From Rhynchopus sp. YZ270_cl-10 (lineage: Eukaryota; Euglenozoa; Diplonemea; Diplonemida; Diplonemidae), in contig OZ037863.1 in the NCBI GenBank assembly GCA_964035575.1, forward strand, positions 474,001 through 538,000: a DNA stretch of 64,000 nt, read 5' to 3'. The translations under genes and the position numbers were made by a program. Below are positions 31,218 through 42,511 of the stretch, in pieces. Each line of letters opens with the position of its first letter. The stretch's first letter is position 1. The notes under the pieces are model-generated. The model was not told where the DNA came from. It did not search any database and saw only the letters and a program-made list of their open reading frames with translations.

Positions 31218-32252
31218 TCAATCTTCAGAAAAGACCGATCCGGTTGTTTTTTGAAGGTAGTCTTGAATTGCTCGGAGATTTCCCTCTTTTGTCACACCCC
31301 GTGGAGGTGCTGGGCAGAACGGTGAGGCTTTGAACCCAACAATTGGTGGTGGGTCTTTAAAGCGTTGGTTTCTACTGTTTTCCCGACGGCGCAGAATGTA
31401 GGAACGGTTAGGGGAGCAGCGGAGCTTTGCGCGGGGTGGTTTGAAGGCTTTGTCGGTCGTTGTGGTGTTGTTGTTTACTTCCCATATGAGAGGGTCGCCG
31501 GAGAGAGATTTTCTGTCAGCCTTTTTTTTGAGATATTCTAATCCAGAACCACGGAGGAATGAAGCGATATGAACCCACCCTAGCCGTTTTGGGTCTACCA
31601 CTGCAAGAAGCTTTGTGATATCTGAGGCGAAGATGTGTCCTACAGATTCGCTTAAGGCAGCCGCAAATCCTTTGTGGTCGACCCGGCCAGACCCTGGGGG
31701 TACCTGCCGTTGTTGCAGCGCATTGCGTAAGGTATCGTGCTGGAGGTCCAGCGAAGAAGAGATCAAGGCGGCCATTCGTTCCGCATCACCAAGGATACCG
31801 TAGGGTGGGTTCACTGTAACCTCGCCAAGCTCATGAGAAGGTCGACGATGGGCCATGGAAACATGGTTGCGGGCGTCGGGGTGGCGGAACACTTTGCGAA
31901 TCTTCCCGTCCATCACTCCGTCTACGTCAAACCGATCGTGCTCCCATCGTTCACGTCCAGGGTTGTGTGTTCTATCGTGCAGTTTCAACCGTGCAATGAA
32001 TTCCTTTGGCTCGTATTGGCATTGAGAATCAGAAAAGGCGAGGGAAACTAATGAACGCAGTTCCCTCCGGTGTTCGGGGCTTAATGTGAACGCTGCCTCT
32101 ACGCCTTGGCAGAAGCTCTCTTCGTCTGCAGTGGCAGGTACCTTCCGCCAGAGGGCGAAGCTCCGCATGTAAAGCTTGTCCCGCAACCCCCCTGCGGTGC
32201 TGCATCTCCTCCTCGGCAAGGAGGGGAACATCTCTTCTGGTTGTGATGGCAT
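31218..32252 (-). CDS. EF-hand-like protein, unknown function
   Basis: A 344-residue intronless protein, start MPSQPEEMFPSLPRRR (32252). The frame upstream to 32291 opens with TTG and is AT-rich, so it is excluded. Two helix-loop-helix pairs resemble EF-hand lobes: about 45-90 (FCQGVEAAFTLSPEHRREL...YEPKEFIARLK) and about 175-235 (VDHKGFAAALSE...VDPKRLGWVHIASFLRG). The loops lack the regular Asp/Glu ligands, so calcium binding is doubtful. The C-terminus is basic and Pro-rich (PPRAKLRCSPNRSYILRRRE). Such degenerate EF-hand proteins are common in cilia, but a ciliary role is inference. A GTGTCAC-family MITE lies within about 60 bp upstream. Confidence 0.72.
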   Translation of the reverse strand: MPSQPEEMFPSLPRRRCSTAGGLRDKLYMRSFALWRKVPATADEESFCQGVEAAFTLSPEHRRELRSLVSLAFSDSQCQYEPKEFIARLKLHDRTHNPGRERWEHDRFDVDGVMDGKIRKVFRHPDARNHVSMAHRRPSHELGEVTVNPPYGILGDAERMAALISSSLDLQHDTLRNALQQRQVPPGSGRVDHKGFAAALSESVGHIFASDITKLLAVVDPKRLGWVHIASFLRGSGLEYLKKKADRKSLSGDPLIWEVNNNTTTTDKAFKPPRAKLRCSPNRSYILRRRENSRNQRFKDPPPIVGFKASPFCPAPPRGVTKEGNLRAIQDYLQKTTGSVFSED

Positions 32253-32307
32253 TGTTGTGTATTTTTTGAGGAGAAAAGAATAAATTCTCAATAGAGAAGG
32301 GAAAAAA

Positions 32308-32440
32308 GGGTCACCGTGTCGTTCCCCTCACCCCCCTTCTTGATGCGTTGACGCTTCCAATAGTATCTCTTCTGTTGGGTGGTGGTGTTTCGGAGATGAG
32401 GTGAGGTGAACGATAATATTATTGACACTTTCCGCTCAAA
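32308..32440. mobile_element. GTGTCAC-family MITE, diverged copy
   Basis: Recognised by CGTGTCGTTCCCCTCACC, GATGCGTTGACGCTTCC, TGTTGGGTGGTGGTGTTTCGG and GACACTTTCCGCTCAAAGTAG in the same order as the copies at 37494, 58634 and 58794. The ends are partly decayed. Confidence 0.7.
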
Positions 32441-33206
32441 GTAGCGTAATAAAGGAATTTAGAGGGGGTAATGAGAGCAGGTTTTGGGGTATTCGGGGGG
32501 ACAAAAAAAAAATGTGTACGGCGAAACTAAAACTGAGGATGGAAAAGTTTTGTTTGATTATAGACTACTATCACTAGATAGGTTTTTTCTTCATATGATC
32601 CTTAATAGAGGATGGAAAAGAAAAAAATTGGTTGAGGGTTGGGTTGGGTTGGGAATTTGATTAATTCTCTGCGAAAGGAAGTGTCAAAGATAACTCAGGA
32701 GGGGAAGGAAGGAGGTTGTGATGAGGTGGGTGCACTGCACGCTGTCCTGTTTTAAGGGATGCAAGATGCTTCTGCTGACAGTAAAGAAAAGATGAGTGCC
32801 ATTTTTATTTTTTCTTTTTCCCATTTTTTTACGAAGCCTCACTGGAGGGGGGGAGGGGGGAAGAGGGGCAAAGAACAGAATACAATTAAAAAAAAAACGG
32901 TTCCCTCCCCTTTCCCTCCTCCGTCTGCACAAGAAGAAAAAAATGCTCTGAAAAAAAGGAGTGATCCTTTCCTCTCTTGTTGTTGCAAAAGCCAGCACAG
33001 TACAATCATCAATAGAACGCGAATGGTTTGTTTATACTTTCTTTTTTTGATTTGAAACAAAAGAAAAAAACACACTGGGGAAAAAAAAATAGTTAAAATG
33101 TGCTAAAACGCATCTCAGTCGAAAAGAAAAAAAAATGCAATTCAAATTATTACTACTTTCCCTTTAACTACTCATCTATGTTTCTCTCTTTTTATCCGAT
33201 ACTATA

Positions 33207-34130
33207 TATCACCCATTCCACGAAAAACCGTATACAAAACCCCTGTTTTTGGTAAAGAAACTAGACAACTTCTACTCCACTAATCTTATCGATTTTTTTT
33301 TTTAATTGAAAGCGCCGAGCTCGGAAATTCACACTAGCGCATTTTCGACAACAAAAAAATACTTCATATTTCCGCAAACGATGTCGTCCGTGGCCACATA
33401 ATTTTAACAGGGGCCCAGGTCCCCAAAAAAAATATTTTTTCTCTTTTTTTGGAAGATCGGGTACGAAATCTTTCAATTCCGGGGTCGGACGATTTTTTTT
33501 ATGCATCTGTTGATGTCTATTATTTTTTGGGCAGTTCTTAGGCGGAAGGTACCTACTAGGAAGTGCCTTATGGTGCCCCTTTTACAGAGGAATCCTTCTA
33601 TATTTTAAGGCCACGCTTTCGTCAACAAAAAATTGCCCAATCACGCGTTTGAAAGATGCATTGCAATATCTTGCAATTCCGGGGTCGTACGACCAACGGG
33701 TAGACGCAGAAGGCGACCAGGGTACTACCGTATACCAGCGGCGAACACCCCATTTTCCAAGGTAATTTGCCCTGCTATATACAGCTATAGTGCAAAAGTC
33801 TTCATGGTAAAAAAAGTAGACAACTTCTACTCCACTAATCTTCTCGATTTTTTTTTAATGAAAAGCGCTGAGCTCGGAAATTCACACTAGCGGTGTTTTG
33901 GGGGGTTTTTTGTGACCAGGAAATTGTCGAGATAACTGGGAGCGCCGGACCCAAAACTCTCCCACACATCCTCGGATGGGATTTTTTTTTTATTTTTTTT
34001 GAAAAAAATATTCTCAGATCCGGGGAGTCAAAATGAATCAAATGCGGGGTCGGACGATAAAAAATTTGCATCTGGGTTCTCTGAGTGACTTTTTTGCAAA
34101 AGTATACGGAATTTCATGGAATGGGTGATA
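33207..34130. mobile_element. TA-flanked TIR element (Tc1/mariner-like, non-autonomous)
   Basis: The inverted termini start TATCACCCATTCCA(C/T)GAAA and extend about 30 bp with a few mismatches. TA flanks both ends (33205-33206 and 34131-34132). The interior is two tandem modules of about 270 bp, each with AACTTCTACTCCACTAATCT, GAGCTCGGAAATTCACACTA and GGGGTCGGACGAT. The first of these modules also occurs inverted in the TA-flanked element at 42512-43961. No transposase. Confidence 0.75.
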
Positions 34131-34132
34131 TA

Positions 34133-35220
34133 TTTTTTTTTCTGAAACACCCTTTTTTTTCCCTTCCTCTTTTCCATCTTCAATTCTATGGACAGCTGTA
34201 CTGCACTGACAGTAGCTTGTGTCGAGAGAGCAGTATGTGAGTGGTGTGTATATTTGTGAGGCGACGTGAGTAGTCAAAAGGATGTCTCGACGATGGATAC
34301 ACATAAGCTTTATGTAGCTAAGAAAAAAGACAACGATGTGAGTGGGGCGGTGCTTTCTATTGTTTGGCACCGTACGTTGCAGCAAGATGACGGAGGGGTG
34401 GGCAGAGACATGATGTGTTGACCAAATATCCAGTCTAGAGCCAAATAGATCATTGGCCACGTCCTAGCAGGGTGGGAGAAAATTACAATAAACCGCGTAA
34501 GATGCAATGTGAAATGCGCGGATTATCGGAAGTTCGACCCTAACACAAACGGAACGACAAACAAATGCCTGGTTCGAGTATTGGGTTCTATCTTCAATTC
34601 AAAAAATAAACAGCAAATAACAACAAATAACAACAATAGTACCTTTCTTTTTGTACTTCGGTTTTATAGGACTAAATATTCCACTCCTATTTCTGTTCTT
34701 ACATTTTCTCCTGCCCATGCGGGTCAGCTCTTTGAATAAACTGTTTTGAGGGGGGGATTATACGATCCTGATTTTATATTATTTTGAGCGATGACATTTC
34801 CCTCACTCCAACATCAGTTGTGGGAGGTAGTCATACAAAAAAGGCATCAGATTGTTTTGTTGGTCACAGAGAAAAACTTTAAAAAAAAAAAACTTGAAAG
34901 ATACATCTGCCTCTTGTGCACTTCATCCGAAATTAGCATCTCAAAAAGACGTTTGGCACAGTGACGGAACTAGTACACCCGGCTTGAGTTACAGTCCAAG
35001 TATCTATTATGTCGTTTTTAATTATGTCGGTTTACCCCCCTTCCGACACCCAAAAAACGACATTATTAAAACCGCCAAAATCAAGAGCGCCATTAATCGC
35101 TCCATCGTACCGTGGCTCGCTGCGCGAGTCACAACCACACACAACCACACACAACCACACACAAACACATACATCCCTCCCACAAAACAATACCCAGTTT
35201 CATAACCTAAACATACACTA
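34133..35220. other. Intergenic upstream of the transposase gene
   Basis: No gene seen. AT-rich with (CACAACCA)n-like repeats at 35128-35165 just before the transposase ATG. I looked for an inverted copy of this region 3' of the transposase gene and found none that is convincing. Confidence 0.35.
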
Positions 35221-36980
35221 ATGGACGCTCACCTGGTTTCGCAGGAGGTTGCGAGTGCAACGGCGGAGGCCAACATCACCCCTTCAACCGCCGTGAAGGC
35301 ATCCCTGTCCAATGAGGACATTCGTACGCTCACCGACATGGCGAGAACGACTTCGGCTGCCAGAGCTGCGAGGACTTGGAACGCCAAGGCAGAAAACAAG
35401 GAGAAACAAGTAAATGAGCGGACAGTCCAGCGCTACAAAAAACACTGGTGTGACAACAGACAGTACCTCGTTACTCAAAAGCGAGGGCAAAAAACCCTCC
35501 TGCTGCCGGCCGAACGCGAAACACTCTCCAAAGCATTTGACACCATCCGCAGCAGTGGTCAGGCTGTCACCGCGTACTTGTTCTCCCGAGTAGCGCGCGG
35601 AATTGTTACGCGTGCCAGACCGACACTGACAGCCCAGGACAGGGTGGCCCTGTTTAGCACGTCCTGGGCACGTGATGAAATGGGCAGGATGGGCTTGCGT
35701 GTCCGTCGAGGGACAACAGACCGCACGGTCACCGCGGGTCGAATTGCGGCAGATGGACGGGTGTTCTACGACCAACTTGCAGCGACCGGAGTCCAACACA
35801 AATCTCTCCTTTTTAACATGGATGAGTTTTTTTGTAAGATGGACAATGCAGGGAGGTCATGGACTTGGGAGAGAGTGCGAAAAGGCGAAAAAAAAAATAT
35901 AGCCATCAAGAGTGAAAAACTCGGCTTCACTTGTTCGGTGCTCTCCTCGGCGGCTGGCGACGCACACTACCTCCAGATGATCTGGAAAGGAAAAACGGGT
36001 ATGTTTTCGTACTTTGTTTGTTCATTTACTACACAACTCCTCTCACAGATGCCGTGCACGCCGTACCTCCCGAAGGCCAGTCAGAAAACCCAAATATTAT
36101 GCAAATGCATAATGCGAGCACCCACTTCCAAACTGCATCCTCATTTTCTTTGTGGTTGGAGCGTTTCAAGGTCCTGGTGTCGAAAATAAGGTCAGAGGAG
36201 GGACTGCCCGTGGATGAGCCTGCGGTCCTCATTCTGGACGCCGCCACACAGCACATCACCACCGGTGCTGGTCTGACTGAGATGGGCATCACCGTCGTCG
36301 ACATCCCCCCCAAGCAGACGCACTGCTTTCAGCCCGCCGATATGTTTATCATATCTGGGCTGAAGCAGGCAGCCTGCAAGGCGTGGGGACGCCACGTCTC
36401 GGAGTTGTTCTCCTCCGATTCTGTGGAGGACGCGACGGCCGCCATGCTCTCTACGCGCATGAAGGTGCGGAGGGACCGGAAGTACCGATACCTCAGCGAG
36501 GCGCTCGGGCGGTTGTCGAAGGAGCAGGTGCAGAAGAGCTGGGTGGCTGCGGGAATAATCCGCGCCATCTGGAAGGAGCCCGCCACCCCCAGCACCGCCA
36601 TCGCCTACGACACCTATTGTGAGATGGCGAAACTCGACTCCGAAATCGATGTACCCATCGACAGCGAGGAGCCAGCCGACGACGAACCTCCTGCAGCCAA
36701 CCCGCCCGCTGCCGCGCAACCTGCAGCACCATCGTCTGCGACTGACACAACAGCACCCACACAACAACCTCCACCACAGCAGCCAGCAGCAGAGGAGCCT
36801 GAAAGAAGATTTTCCCTCAGGGTCTGTCAGGGTCGCCCAAAAAAGCTTTTTTTAAACCGTGACGAACTGGTGTTCCAGCATCGCAATAAGATTGCCGGGA
36901 TCAAGAGAAAGAGGGCACCGCCGTCAAGGGGAGCTCTGATGTCTTTTGTTAAGAAGAGGCGCGTTGAAGACATTGATTAA
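35221..36980 (+). CDS. Pogo-like (Tc1/mariner superfamily) DDD transposase, two exons
   Basis: Exon 1 is 35221-35998 and exon 2 is 36049-36980. A 50-nt intron (GTATGTTTTC...CTCTCACAG) splits a codon, giving 569 residues. An N-terminal helix-turn-helix-like region (about 28-76, ending NERTVQRYKKHW) precedes the DDE domain: FNMDEFF (D201), VLILDAATQH (D323) and HCFQPADMFIISGLK (D357), with 33 residues between the last two Asp, as in pogo/Tigger/Fot-type DDE_1 enzymes. The tail is Pro/Ala/Gln-rich with basic clusters (IKRKRAPP, VKKRRVE) that could be nuclear signals. The frame is intact. It may mobilise TA-flanked elements or be domesticated; its own terminal repeats were not found. Confidence 0.88.
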
Positions 36981-37493
36981 AACCCCACCCCGCTTTTGTG
37001 AACCCTCTAGACTTTGTAGACTTTGTAGACTTTGTAAAATTTGTGAGTAAACCATCCCACCCCCTTTCCATGCAGCGAGCATACCTAATAAAAATGTGTT
37101 CTAAGCCAGTAAAACGCCAAAAAAAAAATTTTTTTTTTTTAGGTCCGAAAAGGGGAATTTTTTTTTTTTTTTCAATAACTGAGGATTGCCCTCAGTTCTG
37201 ACCCCCTATATAAAAGTCTGATTTTTGGGCAAAATCACCCCCCCCCGAGAGCCTTGCTTTCTTTCGTTCAATAAATAATGTTGGAAATAGTGTTGCCTTT
37301 TGCCACGTCCTCGCTATCTTGTCGCTCGCTAGATTCTACCGCAACCAACGCACAATCGTACATTAGCCTGACCGTATCCACAAAGCAAAAAAAAAACAGA
37401 GAGAATTTCAACCATGAATGCTTCACAATGTGGACAAGCACCTTCTATAATACAAACCAACGAAATAAAATAACACACAAAAAAAAAGGGGGG

Positions 37494-37841
37494 GTGTCGT
37501 TCCCTCACCCCCTTCACGACGGTGAAGTATGTTACATTACAAGTGAAGTTACTCGTAACGTTACAAGTAAAAAACCGTTACAAGTGGGTTACATGTAAGT
37601 TACATGTACCACCACCTGATTTTGCCTGACATTAGGTGAAGTTCAGTGGTTCTTGGTGGTGGTACATGCAACGTTACAAGTGGGTTACATGTAACAAAAG
37701 TTACATGTAATTCCACTTGTAACACCCGTTACTTCACCGTCGTGTTCTTGTATCATGCGGTGATGCTTCCATACACACTCTCATCTGTTGGGTGGTGGTG
37801 TTGCGGAGCACGGTTAGGTGAGGTAAACGATATATTGACAC
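37494..37841. mobile_element. GTGTCAC-family MITE split by a nested foldback
   Basis: The left part GTGTCGTTCCCTCACCCCC and the right part (GATGCTTCC, GGTGGTGGTGTTGCGGAGCA, TTGACACTTTCCGC) match the intact copy at 58634-58763. Between them lies the foldback at 37515-37744. Confidence 0.75.
37515..37744. mobile_element. Foldback element, CACGACGG-terminus family, nested
   Basis: The ends CACGACGGTGAAGTA and TACTTCACCGTCGTG are inverted; the arms are strings of GTTACAAGTG and TTACATGTA units. TT flanks both ends (37513-37514 and 37745-37746). The undisrupted MITE sequence CCCCCTTCTTGT at 58654 and 58814 shows the empty site with one TT. Same family as 6120-6320. Confidence 0.8.
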
Positions 37842-37888
37842 TTTCCGCTCAAAGTAGTGTGCGTAAAGTTATTTAAAAAAAAGTTGAC

Positions 37889-37990
37889 TTGAAATACAAC
37901 AGCCCTCTCGTGTACCTTGGTACAATGACCGGGTGTACCGGGGTGGAACCCCAACCATGCAGTCCTACATCCATTTCGAGGTTTACATCC
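37889..37990. repeat. Dispersed TTGAAATACAAAG repeat, partial
   Basis: Covers TTGAAATACAACAGCCCTCTC through ATCCATTTCGAGGTTTACAT. It directly follows the MITE at 37494-37841, separated by AAAAAAAAGTTGAC, which also precedes the copy at 26839. Confidence 0.7.
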
Positions 37991-40105
37991 TTATAAAAAA
38001 AAAAATATACTGAGAGCAATGCGTCCCTAAACCACACCAATCCCTGACACCCAATAAACCATTTTGCTTTGACTAGGATAGCCGGGGGGCGGGTGAACAC
38101 CAGGGCAAAATTGTTAACCCTGCGCGCGTCTCTTCAATCAACTCACACTGACAACAGCTTTATGGACTATTAAGAGATGCTATGCACGGGGTATGCCCTG
38201 GGAGGGGGGATGGCTTCAGTTCAAAGACAAAAAAAATGCGGAAAATGACGAATATTTATTTGGATGGCCAGAGGATAGGTCAGAAACAAAGTGAAGTTAA
38301 TGCAGACACCTCCGACTGACCCACGATGCCAGCCTCGGATGAAAGCACAACAAAAAAAAAGGGGGGAAGGGGAAAAAGGAGTGATGCCGAATGTGTTCAT
38401 ACACCTCTGCGGATACAGGCAGGTTCTCCGCAGGTCAGCAACCCGTGGAGATTGATCTTCACACCAAAAGAGAATTGTATGCAGGCACACAAAAATTGTT
38501 GCCTCCAAAAAAAGACAAAGAATTTTGATTATAGACTACTATCGTTGGATAGCAGCCACAGTTTTTCTTCACAGGATTCTTAAAAGAGAGCAAAAAAAAA
38601 AAGGCAAAGAAAGGAATAATTATCAATGCAGGCACCTCCGACTGACGTACGATGCCGGCCATCCGGATGAAAGCAGTACCCTGCGGCCAACAGAAGATGT
38701 AAAAGGAAACCTAGTGTCTTGCCATCCAGGATAAAACAGAGTAGTTTCGCATACCCCTCCGGCCAACAGGAGGGAATACAGACGGTACACTTCATCTCCC
38801 CCATGAGTGTGACAAGGCATGGTTACCCCTAGGTCACCCCAAAAAAGGTCTGACCCAAAAACTGATATCCGAGTTTAAGCTAGTCTGATAAAGAAAGAAA
38901 CGAAATCAGAAAAAGAATTTTTCGTCAATCGCCCGGATTTTTTTTTGTGGAGTGTGTAGGGGACAAAAATCAAAAACTTTTCTGTGAATAAGTTGTGACG
39001 TGTTTGTGTCGCTCTCACCAAAAATTCGGGCACAACTCAGAATATGTTTTCATTCCCTCCCCTACAACCGCAAGGCGTTGTCTCAAGAAAAGTTTGTATG
39101 ATGAACTTCAGCCTCTCTCGGTCACCAGCAGGGTAGAAGAAAAGAAAAATAATTCAGAGGCAGACACGGAGAGTCTCCACGTTGTTGGCTCTGAGCTATG
39201 TGATATTCGCTCGCATGAGGGAAACCACAAACGCGCACACAGACGACCTAAAACCCCAAGAATAAGGGGGCGAAAAGAGAGAGAGAGAAAACAAATAGGT
39301 GTCTTTTCCCCGCACAGTCAGTACCTAAAATAGAGTTTAAACGCACAGAGGGCACACAAACACACAGCTCGGTCATCGTATACTACAAAAACCCCCCCAC
39401 CCTCCCTCAAGAAACACACACCCACCTCCCTCTGCGCGTAGCTGGGGGGCAAGGGTGGGTTTGGTGCTTTGATAGAAGTTCTGTTGTCGCTTTTTAAAAT
39501 TAGGACAGTTAAAAGATGAATTACCTACGTATGGACACGTGTGGACACGTATGGATTCCACCTTTTCAAAAACAATTCACATATGGATTACCATACGTTC
39601 CACACGTGGAGCGTAATCCCTGCAGTTAAAAGATGAATATGCTTGCACGAGAGCAGACATCTCAAAAAAGAAGAAGAAGAAAAAATAAAAAATGTTTGAT
39701 TGGTGTGGCTGTGCCGAAAATAGAGTATAGCTTTAGTACTTCTTTTGTACTTATTTTGTACACTAAAAGCAGTGTTTTCAGCCACGCCATTGGTAAAAAA
39801 AATTTTCCCCATTACTAAGAAAGTGGGGGTGGCGATGCGGAAGGGGGTGATAACATTCCAGTTCTCACTATTTCCTTCAGCGGTAAAAAGAGTAAAAATA
39901 AAATAAATAGTTTCCATGTACTTTCAAAGGGAAAGTACCAAGTCATTCTATACAGATACATAGAAACTTTTCTCGAAAACTATGCTCATGAAGAAAGCAC
40001 ATCAAAAAACCCCCTTTGTAGTTCTAAAGAGAGAAAGCAAAAAAAAAAAAACGCCAGAACCACTTTTAAATACCCTGCTTTTTGCAAAAAATAAAAACCA
40101 CTCTT
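37991..40105. other. Intergenic, dispersed repeats, no gene
   Basis: Contains GCAGGCACCTCC repeats (38297-38347, 38618-38678), the GATTATAGAC repeat (38526-38592), and TTAAAAGATGAAT motifs at 39511 and 39629 with ACGTATGGACACGTGTGGACACG-like palindromic blocks (39522-39612). No protein-like ORF. Confidence 0.4.
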
Positions 40106-41458
40106 TATACATAGCGCTCCAATTAGAGTGTTAGGGTATAATTAGAGTCTGGGATTTTGGGTCAAGTCAGTTAGAGTCCAGTTAGAGTATAATTAGAGTC
40201 GCTTTTCTTCAATTAGACTATAATTAGAGCGCAGTTAGAGCATAATTAGACTCTAACTACACTCTAATTATAGTCTAATTAGAGTAAAACAACAGGCTTC
40301 TTGTAGGTGCAAACGCCTTAAGGAACCGGTTCCCCTAAGGTTCCTCTGTAGGACCCAGGTGTCCAGGTGCCCACATAGCTGAGAATAAGACTTGGGGACC
40401 CGGGACCCGGTTATTCTCAGCCGGACTGGGACACAACTATGTGAAGGCGCTGTGGGTCCGCCTGAAAGCGGGTCGGGGACCCGGTCGCGGGAGGGTGGGG
40501 GCCTAGTCCAAGTCCTACTGTACCTAGTACCCGGGACTCGGGACCCGGCTTATTCTCAGCTATGGGTACCCGGACCCGCAGTGGCACATGCCCTCAAGTG
40601 TGAGTGACCCACACATGAGGGAATGCGACACCGCAAAAACTCTTCGTGCACCTTCGGGTGCAATGCCGCAGACAGGCCAAACAGCGTTGGACTCAGAGGA
40701 ATTCCTGCTGTGCAGGTAACAAACATGAGAACCAACTCCCAGTAACAAGGGGCGCCTTTTGGCGGGCGTTGTTGAGGGTGTTTGGGGTGCAAAGTTTTCC
40801 ACAATTTTGATGCGCGGGTACAGAAGTGTTGTCTTGTTCTTTCATCTCTAGGAATGTAAATGTCAATCGAGTTTAACTACCACTAAGGGGTCGAAGGGGA
40901 TAATCCCAGTATCAAAGGTTGTGTCGACGGGAAATCTATGAGTATACGTTCATTTCATCCGCAGAAATAACTACTTATGAACCCAGGAGAGATCCAAGCC
41001 TCGCGCTAAACCACCACCCGCGATTGACTTAGATGTTATAACAAAGAGAATTCATAACAAACAACACCCTACCCCATGCACACTAAAGTGCCATGCTTCA
41101 AGTGATCATGCCCTGGGCCAAAATTCCTGTGCTAAAAAGGCAACAAGACCAGTGTGAATTGTGCACTGGTTTTCTGGGGGAACAAACAATATTTTCTTGT
41201 ATCTAGTCCTCTGCAAGCAGAAAACAGACGTTCTGGATTACAAAATCGAATTTCTTGCACTGGCTATGCTCCCTGGGTTTATGGCTATAGCATTGGTTGA
41301 TGTGCCCCTCTTATTGACCCTATTATAAGACTCTAATTAGAGTCTAATTAGAGTCCAGTTAGAGTATTAGAGTTCAGTTAGAGTTTTAAAGACTCTAATT
41401 ATACTCTAACTGCCGACTCTAATTATCTAGTTGGAGTCTAATTAGAGCGCTATGTATA
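40106..41458. mobile_element. 1.35-kb TIR element with 6-bp target duplication, copy B
   Basis: Same termini (TATACATAGCGCTC and complement) and same subterminal CTCTAATTAGAGT units as copy A at 7816-9172. Flanked by ACTCTT on both sides (40100-40105 and 41459-41464). Differences from copy A are scattered substitutions and small indels; neither has an intact ORF, so both are non-autonomous. Confidence 0.92.
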
Positions 41459-41687
41459 ACTCTTGGTTTAGAAAAACACCCATGGATAACGTCAATTTAA
41501 TGACAGGACCCATCACCACCTCCCTCTCCCCCCAAAAGTATGCCACAGTTGTAAAAAAAAACCGCATCAACAAAATATGAGGAAAAAACGACACACCATG
41601 GGCATAGTGACAGACATTTACTCTCAAAAACCCCCCCTCCCCTCCCCTCCCCCCATCTCCCCTCACTCAACAAAAGATAGATCGGGG

Positions 41688-42317
41688 TTAGTGGCACGAT
41701 GTGTTCACCTCCGTGTAGAGAGCACGCTTGGAGGAAATGCGGTGGTCCCAGACAGCCCATCCTAAGGTAATCCCCACCATCACCGAGAGACAGATGCCTG
41801 CGTTGTATGTCATTGTGATGAGCATCACTGAGTATACTCCACACTGCACCAGGAAGTAGAGGGTGACCTGCAGCACCTTGTGGAGCTCAAGCTGGGGGCT
41901 CAGGGCATAGTAGCGGCCAATGGTAACAAATGCACTGAAGACCATTGTGAGGAACATGGCAAGAATGTATGCGCCGGTGGACTTGGTTTCCCACTCCTTG
42001 AACAGAATGACAACGCTGGTGGTCTGGTAGAAACTCATAGGCATCATGGGCATTGACATGCCCGTACCGCTGTCAGACCCGCCACCACTGTTCATGTCCA
42101 TACACATCCACATGCCACTCATCTTCATCCAGTAACACTGCGCGCAGCTCTGACGGCCAAGACACACATCAACAGCACCATCTGGCACAGGGGTGAAGGA
42201 TTGGCAACCACCCAGCGTGCTGTTGAAGACGCAGTCGGCGCACTGTGCCTCGTTGTATGCCATGCAATTCCCCATGGCGCTAGCCACCATCGCAGCAAGA
42301 ATAAACGTACGCAGCAT
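41688..42317 (-). CDS. Ctr-family copper transporter
   Basis: A 209-residue intronless protein. Signal peptide about 1-17 (MLRTFILAAMVASAMGN), then a Cys-rich ectodomain (eight Cys between residues 18 and 72) and a Met-rich stretch MSMPMMPMSF just before the membrane. Three helices at about 116-134, 147-170 and 172-190. TM2 carries the Ctr hallmark MxxxM (M165, M169) followed by TYN, and TM3 has GxxxG (G182, G186). The C-terminus ends SCH, resembling the Cys/His tail that hands Cu(I) to cytosolic carriers. The family forms trimers importing Cu(I); plasma membrane or vacuolar location cannot be told apart here. Length is typical. Confidence 0.93.
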   Translation of the reverse strand: MLRTFILAAMVASAMGNCMAYNEAQCADCVFNSTLGGCQSFTPVPDGAVDVCLGRQSCAQCYWMKMSGMWMCMDMNSGGGSDSGTGMSMPMMPMSFYQTTSVVILFKEWETKSTGAYILAMFLTMVFSAFVTIGRYYALSPQLELHKVLQVTLYFLVQCGVYSVMLITMTYNAGICLSVMVGITLGWAVWDHRISSKRALYTEVNTSCH

Positions 42318-42511
42318 TGTCTTAGAAATAAAAGCTTCTCTTTTTCTGTATTAGTTGTGGTCAGTGGAGGAGTAGGGGCAAGAGAGGGAGCGGGGTTGGA
42401 AGTGACGTGGTATGTTTGAAGAAGGAGGCACGTTATTTTAATTATTGGAAGTATCATACGCCACAAACATTATCGTTTAAAAAGAAAGAAAATATAGGTT
42501 ATTCTTACATA

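Noticed and set aside
34490-34600. Possible tRNA (GGTTCGAGTATTG-like T-arm)
   Set aside because: No D-arm, anticodon stem or acceptor pairing could be drawn around it. No convincing tRNA or rRNA was seen anywhere in the window.
38995-39333. 112-codon plus-strand ORF
   Set aside because: No ATG start, charged low-complexity composition, flanked by AT-rich DNA and absent from any recognisable family.
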